Shown here: positions 1-6,783 of the stretch, in pieces
Numbering within the stretch: position 1 is the first letter of the stretch
Layout of the letters: every line of letters begins with the position of its first letter
Assembly: GCA_014846205.1 (NCBI GenBank)
Contig: RKAY01000082.1
Coordinates: 1 to 8,015, forward strand
Length of the DNA: 8,015 bases
Direction of reading: 5' to 3'
Source of the DNA: Collinsella aerofaciens
GTDB taxonomy: Bacteria; Actinomycetota; Coriobacteriia; Coriobacteriales; Coriobacteriaceae
Position numbers and translations under genes: made by a program
Notes under the pieces: generated by a model
What the model was told of the DNA's origin: nothing
The model's input: the letters and a program-made list of their open reading frames with translations, nothing else
Databases searched by the model: none

Positions 1-22
1 CGCCCCAACGAAAGGTGCAATT

Positions 23-883
23 ATGTCTTTTGCCATCATAACCGACTCCACGTCGGACATCTCCCCCGCCCGTGCCCAAGAGCTCGGCATTTACGTGATT
101 CCGCTGCATGTGATTATCGAGGGTGAGGACCTGCTCGACCAGGTGCAGATTACCGCCCAGGAATACGTCGCGCGCATGGCTGGCTCCGAGCAGCTGCCGC
201 ACACCTCGCAGCCGAGCGCCGGCGAGTTTAAGGCGCTCTTTGACCGTGTGCGCGCCGACGGCCACGATAGCGCGATCTTTATCTCGCTGTGCAGCGAGTG
301 GTCTGCCTGCTATTCCAACGCATGCCTGACGGCCGGGACCCATGAGCTCGACGTGCGCTGCATCGATTCGCGCACCGGCTCGGGCGCCGAGGGCCTGCTG
401 GTGGAGTACGCGCTGGCCATGCGCGAGGACGGTCGCAGCCTGGACGAGACCGAGGCGCAGATCCGCGCGACGCTGCCCGACGCCCACCTGCTGTTGATTC
501 CCCGCACGCTCGAGAACCTGGTCAAGAACGGCCGCGCACCTAAACTCGCCGGCCAGCTCACCCAAATGCTCAACATTCGCCTGGCCGTTTCGCCGGAGTG
601 GAAGTCAGGCGAGATCAAGGCCATCAAGAAGGGTCGCGGTGCCAAGCGCATCGTTGCGAACACCATGGCCGACTGCCTCGAGTTTTTGGCCGAGCACCCG
701 GGCTCCAGCGTGCGCGTGCTCACGACCGGCGCTGCCGAGGAGCAGGAGCTCGTCAACCAAGCGCTCGCAGGCCAGAACTACGTAGACGCCGGCACCGGCC
801 CCATCGGCTGCACCATCGCCACCCACGTAGGCGTCGACGCCATCGCCATCAGTTACTGCCCCCGCTACCAACCCACCAATTAG
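23..883 (+). CDS. DegV family fatty-acid-binding protein (FakB-like)
   Basis: This 286-residue protein has the usual length and layout of the DegV family. FakB members of that family hold a fatty acid in the cytoplasm while the FakA kinase phosphorylates it for phospholipid synthesis. The N-terminal strand FAIITDSTSDI, the TSQPS motif at 61-65, the PRTLENLVKNGR segment at 160-171, the MLNIRLAVSPEW stretch, the KGRGAKR loop near 203-209 and the late ATHVG motif around 267-270 all fit the family. The start ATG has GAAAGG 7 bases upstream. The loop that usually reads roughly S-x-LSGTYQ is CSEWSACYSNA here (about 90-100), so the lipid-head contacts may differ. No FakA kinase gene is in the window, so the partner and the actual ligand are unknown. 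The gene converges on the LOG gene across a repeat-filled gap. Family assignment is firm; fatty-acid kinase function is inferred. Confidence 0.93.
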   Translation: MSFAIITDSTSDISPARAQELGIYVIPLHVIIEGEDLLDQVQITAQEYVARMAGSEQLPHTSQPSAGEFKALFDRVRADGHDSAIFISLCSEWSACYSNACLTAGTHELDVRCIDSRTGSGAEGLLVEYALAMREDGRSLDETEAQIRATLPDAHLLLIPRTLENLVKNGRAPKLAGQLTQMLNIRLAVSPEWKSGEIKAIKKGRGAKRIVANTMADCLEFLAEHPGSSVRVLTTGAAEEQELVNQALAGQNYVDAGTGPIGCTIATHVGVDAIAISYCPRYQPTN

Positions 884-898
884 GGCTACCCATACCAC

Positions 899-961
899 TT
901 GCGGTGGAATAGGGACTGTTTTTGGCTTATCAGCCGCAAATCAATCCCTATTCCACCGCAA
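899..961. repeat. 63-base palindromic repeat, copy 1
   Basis: The arms at 899-915 and 945-961 pair perfectly over 17 bp. They begin with TTGCGGTG and end with CACCGCAA. A single C/A mismatch (916/944) is followed by two more pairs (917-918 with 942-943), and a small inner GGCT/AGCC hairpin sits at 924-935. The element starts 15 bases after the degV stop. A second element of identical length and ends lies at 6453-6515. No T-run follows it on the plus strand, so simple intrinsic termination is not obvious for this copy. Confidence 0.85.
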
Positions 962-978
962 CTTAAAAGCAGTTCATT

Positions 979-1039
979 TGGGACGGGGCTAAAAGACTGG
1001 TATCAAACGTATCAGACCAGTCTTTTTAGCCCCGTCCCA
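979..1039. terminator. Long hairpin between convergent genes, possible bidirectional terminator
   Basis: Bases 979-1001 are complementary to 1016-1039, giving a 23-bp stem with one unpaired T in a T5 versus A4 run and a 14-base loop. The stem carries TGGGACGGGGCT on the left and AGCCCCGTCCCA on the right. It lies between the convergent ends of the degV and LOG genes, 12 bases from the LOG stop codon, a natural place for a shared terminator. No clean T-run follows on either strand, only TTTT after the plus-strand arm. It could instead be another intergenic repeat element. Confidence 0.5.
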
Positions 1040-1050
1040 TTTTAGCTACC

Positions 1051-1809
1051 CTACATCAGCCCGCTCAGGGCGATGTCGACGGCCTCGTTGAGGTCGTCGG
1101 TGATATGCACCAGCTCCGGATCGAGCGGGCTGATCATACCGGCTTCCATCACCGGGCCGTTGAGCCAGTCGAACAGGCCCTGCCAGTACTCGGTGCCCAC
1201 CAAAACGAGCGGCATGCGCTTGACCTTGTGCGTCTGCACCAGTGTGAGCACCTCGAACATCTCGTCGAGCGTGCCAAAACCACCGGGAAACACGATGGCG
1301 CCCGAGCTGTACTTAACAAACATGGTCTTGCGCACAAAGAAGTAGCGGAAGTCCATACCCAGGTTCACGTATTTGTTGAGCCCCTGCTCGTGCGGCAGCT
1401 CGATACCCAAGCCGACCGACTTGCCGTTGGCGCTCGCCGCTCCCCTGTTGGCCGCCTCCATAATGCCAGGGCCGCCGCCGGTGATAACCGCCACGCCGCG
1501 CTGGGCGATCTTGCGGCCGACCGTGCGCGCAGCCTTGTAGAGCTGATCGGTCTTGGGCGTGCGAGCACTGCCGAAGATGGTCACCGCAGGACCAAGCTCG
1601 GCAAGCGCGCCAAAGCCATCGACAAACTCGGCCTGAATGCGCAGCACGCGCCACGGGTCGGCGTGCAACCAATCGGTCGAATCTTCGGGCGCCAGCAGGT
1701 TGGCGTAGGTGTTGTCCTTAGGAATCATGGGGCCGCGCATGACCACGGGGCCGCGGCGGTACGTCTCGTCGTAGGCGGGCTCGCCCTCGACATTCTCATT
1801 CTTAATCAT
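1051..1809 (-). CDS. LOG family protein (TIGR00730-type, nucleoside 5'-monophosphate phosphoribohydrolase fold)
   Basis: The chosen start gives 252 residues. LOG enzymes cleave the N-glycosidic bond of nucleoside 5'-monophosphates; in plants and some bacteria this releases cytokinins, and in other bacteria it acts on ordinary nucleotides. The Rossmann-like core is clear: AVTIFGSARTP near residue 75, GGGPGIMEAANRGA from 111, the RK pair at 160-161 in FFVRKTMF, and the diagnostic PGGFGTLDE at 175-183 (family pattern PGGxGTxxE). The ATG at 1809 (MIKNENVEG) has AGGAG 5 bases upstream; the reading frame runs 38 codons further upstream, but that part overlaps a hairpin and lacks family similarity. 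The first 40 or so residues (PAYDETYRRGP...) form an N-terminal extension before the fold. The natural substrate cannot be read from sequence. The gene is downstream of tgt on the same strand, 210 bases away. Confidence 0.9.
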   Translation of the reverse strand: MIKNENVEGEPAYDETYRRGPVVMRGPMIPKDNTYANLLAPEDSTDWLHADPWRVLRIQAEFVDGFGALAELGPAVTIFGSARTPKTDQLYKAARTVGRKIAQRGVAVITGGGPGIMEAANRGAASANGKSVGLGIELPHEQGLNKYVNLGMDFRYFFVRKTMFVKYSSGAIVFPGGFGTLDEMFEVLTLVQTHKVKRMPLVLVGTEYWQGLFDWLNGPVMEAGMISPLDPELVHITDDLNEAVDIALSGLM

Positions 1810-1823
1810 GGGTACTCCTATCG

Positions 1824-1870
1824 AAAATAGAAACGGGCGGGGTCGACGCCATGCGTCAAACACCCGCCCG
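1824..1870 (-). terminator. Terminator-like hairpin in the leader of the LOG gene
   Basis: Read on the minus strand, CGGGCGGG (1863-1870) pairs with CCCGCCCG (1834-1841). A nested GACGC/GCGTC hairpin (1845-1857) lies inside, and TTTCTATTTTC follows immediately. The ribosome-binding site of the LOG gene begins only a few bases later. It could end tgt transcripts, or act as an attenuator in the LOG leader, since little room remains for a promoter after it. I see no convincing promoter in 1871-2019 and no gene there; that stretch holds only a short CGGTC/GACCG inverted repeat. Confidence 0.5.
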
Positions 1871-2019
1871 AACATCAACCATTCGGTATGGTACCCACGA
1901 TGCATCAAGCGCTTGCAAGGCATCGGCCAGCGGTCACACAGACCGTGTTAGCGAACGCGATGACCGATCGCCGCTTGGCCTTTGCCGTTGCTCACGCCCC
2001 GCAAGCGCGCCCGCAGCTC

Positions 2020-3159
<1,140 letters not shown>

Positions 3160-3196
3160 AAACTGGAACTCCTTGGTTGCGGTTCATACGCAGACC

Positions 3197-3202
3197 ATTA
3201 TA
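3197..3202 (-). promoter_or_regulatory. Promoter -10 box of tgt
   Basis: Read on the minus strand the sequence is a perfect TATAAT, 37 bases upstream of the tgt start. Transcription would begin near 3190 and give a leader of about 30 bases containing the AAGGAG site. No good -35 hexamer is present at 16-18 bases spacing, so the promoter may be weak or activator-dependent. Confidence 0.6.
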
Positions 3203-3238
3203 CGAGCAACCAGCAAACCGCACCGACTCGACAGAAAC

Positions 3239-3254
3239 TGGTGCAAAGGGGTCA
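3239..3254. repeat. 16-base boundary repeat, copy 1
   Basis: TGGTGCAAAGGGGTCA occurs here and again at 6521-6536. In both places it opens a run of hairpins that ends with the 174-base structured repeat next to the stop of a minus-strand gene. Confidence 0.75.
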
Positions 3255-3301
3255 TAGTCGTTGGGGACGTTCTTAAACGACTAGCCGTTGGGGACAGTCT
3301 T
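3255..3301. repeat. Hairpin with tandem TTGGGGAC words
   Basis: TAGTCGTT (3255-3262) pairs with AACGACTA (3276-3283) around a 13-base loop. A 16-base unit, CGTTGGGGACGTTCTT at 3259-3274, recurs at 3286-3301 with two changes. The unit therefore spans the stem and loop and is repeated directly after it, which suggests a degenerate intergenic repeat. No coding potential is seen. Confidence 0.6.
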
Positions 3302-3319
3302 CAGCGCCACCTTGCAAAG

Positions 3320-3377
3320 GAGTGTCCCAATCTGCCGGCACTCAGGGACTGTCCCCAAGTGCCGGCAAGAGTGTCCC
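3320..3377. repeat. Hairpin with GAGTGTCCC direct flanks
   Basis: TGCCGGCACT (3333-3342) pairs with AGTGCCGGCA (3358-3367), a 10-bp stem. Its 15-base loop contains a smaller GGGA/TCCC pairing. GAGTGTCCC occurs as a direct repeat just outside both arms (3320-3328 and 3369-3377). A hairpin flanked by short direct repeats is the layout of a repetitive extragenic or hairpin-type mobile element, but the flanks could also be part of the repeat itself. Confidence 0.6.
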
Positions 3378-3387
3378 TTCACAACAG

Positions 3388-3561
3388 CCAAGGAAACGCC
3401 GACGCTCTGGCACCGACAGCGAAAACCCGCCAGAGCGAGCAAGGTGCCTTGAAACAAGGCGGCATTGACCTTCTGGTCATGCCGCCGAAGTTGAAAGGCA
3501 GATTGCCGCTCTGGCGGGTTTGCAGCGTCAACTGGTTACGCGGTTCGTAGAACCGCGTAAC
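3388..3561. repeat. Structured 174-base repeat, copy A (possible RNA element)
   Basis: The stretch aligns end to end with 6611-6783, about three quarters identical by hand, with an exactly shared 30-base block at 3417-3446. Stems seen: CGCTCTGGC (3403-3411) with GCCAGAGCG (3429-3437); an alternative 15-bp pairing of 3423-3437 with 3507-3521; GCCTTG/CAAGGC (3446-3460); a hairpin around TGACC-TTCT-GGTCA (3459-3485); and a closing 12-bp hairpin GTTACGCGGTTC/GAACCGCGTAAC (3535-3561) with loop GTA. The last hairpin ends two bases from the stop of the dehydrogenase gene. The two pairings of 3429-3437 exclude each other, so a switch between folds is possible. Function is unknown. Confidence 0.75.
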
Positions 3562-3563
3562 TC

Positions 3564-4364
3564 CTAAGGACGCTGGCCCATGCCGCCCTCGAGGGTGACG
3601 GTCTCGCCGTTCATGTACTTAAAGTCAGGGCCGCAGAGCTGAACGACCACGCGGCCGATCTCTTTCTCGACATCGCCGTAATGACCCGCCGGCGGCATGT
3701 GAACGTTGGCCTTGAACGCCTCGGGATAGGCATCCTGGAAGTTCTCGAGCGCAGCAGTCCAGGCAAGCGGGCATACGATGTTGACGTTGATGCCGTCCTT
3801 GCCCCACTCGTTGGCAGCGACGCGGGTCAGGCCGCGGATGCCCTCCTTGGCGGCAGCATAGCTGCACTGGCCATAGTTGCCAAACAGGCCGGCGCCCGAG
3901 GCAAAGTTGACCACGGAACCCTTGGTCTCCTTCAGGTGCGGATAGGCCTTCTGCATGTACAGGTAGGTGGCATACAGGCCAGAGTAAATGGCCAGGTTAA
4001 ACTGGTCCATGGTGTGGTCGGCGATGGTCACGCCCGAAGCGCTGGCCTGAGCGTTGTTGACGACGGCGTCGATGCGACCGAACTCCTCAATCGCCTTGTC
4101 GATAACGTTCTGCACAACGGCCTCGTTGTCCTGGCCGGCGGAGACATCGGCCTGAACAGGCAGAACCTTGACGCCGTACTCAGCCTCGAGAGACTCCTTG
4201 GCGGCCTCGAGCTTGGCGACGTTGCGGCCGGTGATAACGAGGTTCGCGCCCTCCTTGGCAAAAGCGATATCGATGCCGTAGCCGATGGAGCCAGCGGAGC
4301 CGTCCTTGAGCGTGGCCTTGCCGCCGCCGGTGACGATCACGGTCTTACCAGTGAAAAGTCCCAT
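3564..4364 (-). CDS. SDR oxidoreductase resembling NADP-dependent 12-alpha-hydroxysteroid dehydrogenase
   Basis: This 266-residue protein is a classical short-chain dehydrogenase/reductase. The cofactor-binding part begins VIVTGGGKA and continues SIGYGI (26-31). R47 after the second strand favours NADP(H), Asp73 follows the third strand, and NNAQ is at 103-106. Catalytic residues are Ser156, Tyr169 and Lys173 (SYAAAK). From memory, segments such as NNAQASASG, IYSGLYAT, NFASGAGLFGN, SYAAAKEGIRGL and the tail LEGGMGQRP match clostridial 12-alpha-hydroxysteroid dehydrogenase, which oxidises the 12-hydroxyl of cholate and deoxycholate. An extra stretch of about eight residues (TLKDGSAG, 18-25) expands the glycine-rich loop. 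The start is the ATG at 4364, with AAAGGA 6 bases upstream; an in-frame ATG at 4412 lies outside the family fold. Fold and cofactor class are firm; bile-acid activity is inferred, and related sugar or fatty-acyl reductases are alternatives. Confidence 0.88.
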   Translation of the reverse strand: MGLFTGKTVIVTGGGKATLKDGSAGSIGYGIDIAFAKEGANLVITGRNVAKLEAAKESLEAEYGVKVLPVQADVSAGQDNEAVVQNVIDKAIEEFGRIDAVVNNAQASASGVTIADHTMDQFNLAIYSGLYATYLYMQKAYPHLKETKGSVVNFASGAGLFGNYGQCSYAAAKEGIRGLTRVAANEWGKDGINVNIVCPLAWTAALENFQDAYPEAFKANVHMPPAGHYGDVEKEIGRVVVQLCGPDFKYMNGETVTLEGGMGQRP

Positions 4365-4659
4365 ACAAAGTCCTTTCAAATCGCGACGGGCCCGCCCGTC
4401 GACTGCGCGCATCCAACTTCACGCGCCAAAAGCTGAAATGCAACTTTAGCGGGTTCAAGTGAAAAATAAAGCCCATGGCAGGCGAACGGTGCAACGTCTT
4501 TCGGCGAAGGGAATGTCAAGCACGAACTGGACAAAGAGGCCGAATTATTTGTCACCCAAACGAGTCATCGAACACGTTTTGAAACTTTGCTGCGGGGCGC
4601 GGGATGTCGGCGCGAGACTTTATCATAGGGTGACGAACAACGATGAGGAGCACATGCCT
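4365..4659. promoter_or_regulatory. Divergent intergenic region between the dehydrogenase and coiled-coil genes
   Basis: These 295 bases separate two divergently transcribed genes and should hold both promoters. On the minus side a 7-bp hairpin, CGACGGG/CCCGTCG (4384-4401, loop CCCG), lies about 20 bases upstream of the dehydrogenase start and would fall in its leader. On the plus side TATCAT at 4621-4626 resembles a -10 box about 34 bases before the chosen start, but no good -35 partner is seen. The open frame reaching back to 4459 is not supported as coding. None of the repeat families of the other gaps occurs here. Confidence 0.4.
4645..4650 (+). promoter_or_regulatory. Ribosome-binding site of the coiled-coil gene
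   Basis: GAGGAG lies 9 bases before the ATG at 4660 and only 3 bases before the ATG at 4654. The spacing favours the second ATG (MTDELDPQ). The choice changes only two residues. Confidence 0.65.
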
Positions 4660-6423
4660 ATGACAGACGAGCTGGACCCCCAGACTCAACAGCATATTGA
4701 TGATTCAGCAGACGTCGCCGCAGATACTGACGCTGCGACCTGCAATGATACCCACGTCGACGACGCCACTCTGGATAACGGCGCTGCGACGGAAATCCCT
4801 GCGGCCGAAGATGCCGACGAGAAAAACGACGATTCGGCCGCCCAGGACGATGCCACCGAAAAGGACGCTGCCCCGCAAGCAGCAGGCCCCATCGAGGTAT
4901 CTTCGGAAGAAGAGCTCGATGCCGTCATGGATTCCATGATGGATGCCGTCAAAGCGATGAAGGATGCTGTCGCCGATGCCGACGTTGACGCCGAGGAAGA
5001 AGAGGCCGCCGAGGCCGCCTCGACCTTTGTGCCCGGCGAGACCCCCGTTGCCGATCAGGGCAGCACTATGCCCTCGTTTCTGCAGCTCGAACATCCCACG
5101 ATTGGCGCGGACGCCGTCGACCCGCATGCAGCGGGCTTTTCTGTGATCGAAGGCGGCACCGGCAATATCGCCGCGCCGCAAACTACCGATGTTGACGCCG
5201 CTGACACCGGTCGCCCGATCGCCCCGCACGCCCCCGCCGCGAGCCGCGACCTGAGAACCGCCGTCTCGAACACTGCGAACGCCGTGGGCGCCTTTATCGC
5301 ACAGGGAGCCTCGGCCATGCGCGAGATGAACGCCGCGAAAAAGGCACTCGCCGATGCCCGCGACCACCTGGCGGAGTTGGAGCAGCGCATTTCCGATCAG
5401 GCCGAGGAGCTCGAGACGCGGCAGGATATCGCGGGGCGGTACGACCAGATTGTCGCCGACCAGCGCCAGGCAATCACCACGGCACAAAAGACCGCTGCGG
5501 CCGCCGAGATTGACCGCGACGCCCATGCCGCCAAAGCAACTGAGCTCAAGGGCCAGCTCGAGCAAATGAAGACAGAAGATGATGCAGCTGAGCGCCGCCT
5601 GAAGGCCGCACTCGATGCCGTCGAGGCTCGCGAGGCGAGTTCACGCGAAACCGGCAACCGCCTGGTTCGTCGACTCGAAGATTCCAAGCGCATTCGCGAC
5701 AAGGTGAAGGCCGAGCGCGACGCAGGTGTCGCCGCCGCACAGCAAACTGCCGACGCAACACGCGCACAGCTTGAAACGTTACGACGCGAGTATGCCGAGC
5801 TGCAGCGCAATCCTTCGGCGAACCCCGCCAATTACACCGTGCGCACCAGCGAGCTTTCGATGCAGATCTCCGATGCCGCCGATGCCCTGCGCAAGGCCGA
5901 GGAAGACATTCCACGCGTGACCGCCGACCTTGAGCATTCGCTCGCCGCCGCCGAGCAGGCCGTCGAACAGGCACAGGCCCCCATCGCCGATGCCAAACGC
6001 GCACACCAGGCCGTAACGACCGAGGCGGACGCCGCACGCGACGACCTTCAGACGACCAAGACCGCCGCTGCGACGCGCCAGCGCGAACTGCGCGAGAAGA
6101 TCGCCGCGCAGGACAAGGCTCGTCGCGAGCAGGAGCAGGCCATCGCCAACGCCCAGGCGGACGCCGCACATGCGCAGTCGATTATCGAACAGGCGACCGA
6201 GGTGCACGACCATCCCGAGATCACCGAGTCGCTCGCCGGATCCTTGGCGCGCGATAAGGCCGAACACGCCGAAACCGAGCGCGAAGTGGCCCAGCTCGAG
6301 GCTACCGAGGATGACGTACGAGAGCGCACCCGCGACTCACGCATCAAATTCACCGGTGCCATCGTCTGCATCGTCGCCGTGATTCTGGTAATCATCCTGG
6401 TCTGGCTGTTCACGAGCAAGTAA
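4660..6423 (+). CDS. Acidic coiled-coil protein with a C-terminal membrane anchor, function unknown
   Basis: The 587-residue product matches no family I can name. Residues 1-120 are very acidic and rich in Asp, Ala and Glu, and probably disordered. Residues 121-195 form a Pro/Gly/Thr-rich linker. From about 196 to 560 the sequence is heptad-like and rich in Ala, Glu, Gln, Arg and Lys, predicting a long coiled coil that is interrupted at NPSANPANYTV (384-394). A single hydrophobic span at about 564-584 (FTGAIVCIVAVILVIILVWLF) is followed only by TSK. There is no signal peptide, and Arg/Lys residues precede the span, so a tail-anchored protein with its bulk in the cytoplasm is inferred. It stands alone on its strand, with its own upstream region and a palindromic repeat after its stop. 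Roles in envelope organisation, division or chromosome tethering would fit the shape, but nothing in the sequence selects one. Confidence 0.85.
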   Translation: MTDELDPQTQQHIDDSADVAADTDAATCNDTHVDDATLDNGAATEIPAAEDADEKNDDSAAQDDATEKDAAPQAAGPIEVSSEEELDAVMDSMMDAVKAMKDAVADADVDAEEEEAAEAASTFVPGETPVADQGSTMPSFLQLEHPTIGADAVDPHAAGFSVIEGGTGNIAAPQTTDVDAADTGRPIAPHAPAASRDLRTAVSNTANAVGAFIAQGASAMREMNAAKKALADARDHLAELEQRISDQAEELETRQDIAGRYDQIVADQRQAITTAQKTAAAAEIDRDAHAAKATELKGQLEQMKTEDDAAERRLKAALDAVEAREASSRETGNRLVRRLEDSKRIRDKVKAERDAGVAAAQQTADATRAQLETLRREYAELQRNPSANPANYTVRTSELSMQISDAADALRKAEEDIPRVTADLEHSLAAAEQAVEQAQAPIADAKRAHQAVTTEADAARDDLQTTKTAAATRQRELREKIAAQDKARREQEQAIANAQADAAHAQSIIEQATEVHDHPEITESLAGSLARDKAEHAETEREVAQLEATEDDVRERTRDSRIKFTGAIVCIVAVILVIILVWLFTSK

Positions 6424-6452
6424 ACCAGCCGCCAAAAAACGCCTCAACGCAG

Positions 6453-6515
6453 TTGCGGTGAGATAGTTCCTGTTTAGCCATCAAAAAGGCCAATTCAAGA
6501 ACTATCTCACCGCAA
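6453..6515. repeat. 63-base palindromic repeat, copy 2 (possible terminator of the coiled-coil gene)
   Basis: Arms 6453-6469 and 6499-6515 pair perfectly over 17 bp, extended by AG/CT outside. The ends TTGCGGTG and CACCGCAA, the total length, the C/A mismatch (6470/6498) and the two pairs inside it are the same as in copy 1. Five stem pairs differ from copy 1 and all are compensated. A small GCC/GGC pairing (6477-6479 with 6488-6490) replaces the inner GGCT/AGCC of copy 1. CTTTTT follows at 6516-6521, so this copy could end transcripts of the coiled-coil gene, whose stop is 29 bases upstream. Confidence 0.85.
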
Positions 6516-6520
6516 CTTTT

Positions 6521-6536
6521 TGGTGCAAAGGGGTCA
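6521..6536. repeat. 16-base boundary repeat, copy 2
   Basis: This is identical to 3239-3254. Here it directly follows the 63-base palindrome and precedes the hairpin at 6571-6607. Confidence 0.75.
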
Positions 6537-6570
6537 GGCTACTTTGCGCCAACAACGTTTGACCAGATAA

Positions 6571-6607
6571 AACCTGCCAAAATAAACCTGTCCCTTTTTG
6601 GCAGGTT
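6571..6607 (-). terminator. Hairpin with T-run downstream of queA
   Basis: AACCTGCCAAAA (6571-6582) pairs with TTTTGGCAGGTT (6596-6607), a 12-bp stem with a 13-base loop holding CCTGTCCC. On the minus strand the stem runs into TTTTATC, as in an intrinsic terminator. It lies about 180 bases past the queA stop, beyond structured repeat copy B. On the plus strand no T-run follows. It may equally be a repeat element: AACCTG is duplicated inside it. Confidence 0.45.
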
Positions 6608-6610
6608 GAA

Positions 6611-6783
6611 CCACGGCAACGCCGATGTTCTGGCAAAGTCAGCGAAAACCCGCCAGAGCGAGCAAGGTGACGTGAAAGAGGAGGGCATTGACCTTCTGGT
6701 CATGCCCGACGATTGAACGTCAGATTGTCCAAATGCGGCCCGCGCAGCGTCGGCCGGTTACGGCGTTTGTAAAACGCCGTAAC
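6611..6783. repeat. Structured 173-base repeat, copy B (possible RNA element)
   Basis: This aligns with 3388-3561 with one single-base gap; 6640-6669 is the exact 30-base block. Conserved stems: 6626-6634 with 6652-6660, where two C-G pairs of copy A become U-G if read as plus-strand RNA; the TGACC-TTCT-GGTCA hairpin flanked by GGGCA/TGCCC (6683-6706); and the closing hairpin GTTACGGCGTTT/AAACGCCGTAAC (6757-6783) with loop GTA. The last base touches the queA stop codon. The long-range 15-bp pairing of copy A is lost here, because its 3' arm has diverged. Function is unknown. Confidence 0.75.

Noticed and set aside
1105..1830. A 241-codon plus-strand frame opposite the LOG gene
   Set aside because: It mirrors the codons of the LOG gene, has no family motif, and its end overlaps the LOG leader.
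3239..3561. CRISPR array
   Set aside because: The repeats are few, unequal in spacing and palindromic, with no regular repeat-spacer pattern and no cas genes nearby.
3388..3561. tRNA gene or tRNA-like element
   Set aside because: The stems do not form a cloverleaf with D and T loops of normal size, and no T-loop consensus GTTCRANTC is present in the right place.
3681..4436. A 251-codon plus-strand frame opposite the dehydrogenase gene
   Set aside because: The opposite strand carries a complete SDR with catalytic residues; this frame has only low-complexity Ala/Val/Gly/Leu content.
4459..4659. N-terminal extension of the coiled-coil gene back to the ATG at 4459
   Set aside because: The added residues are basic and unlike the acidic head, no ribosome-binding site is seen at 4459, and a good site precedes 4660.
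4705..5565. A 286-codon minus-strand frame opposite the coiled-coil gene
   Set aside because: The Gly/Arg-rich translation looks like a mirror of Ala/Asp/Glu codons; the plus-strand frame has a ribosome-binding site and a membrane anchor.
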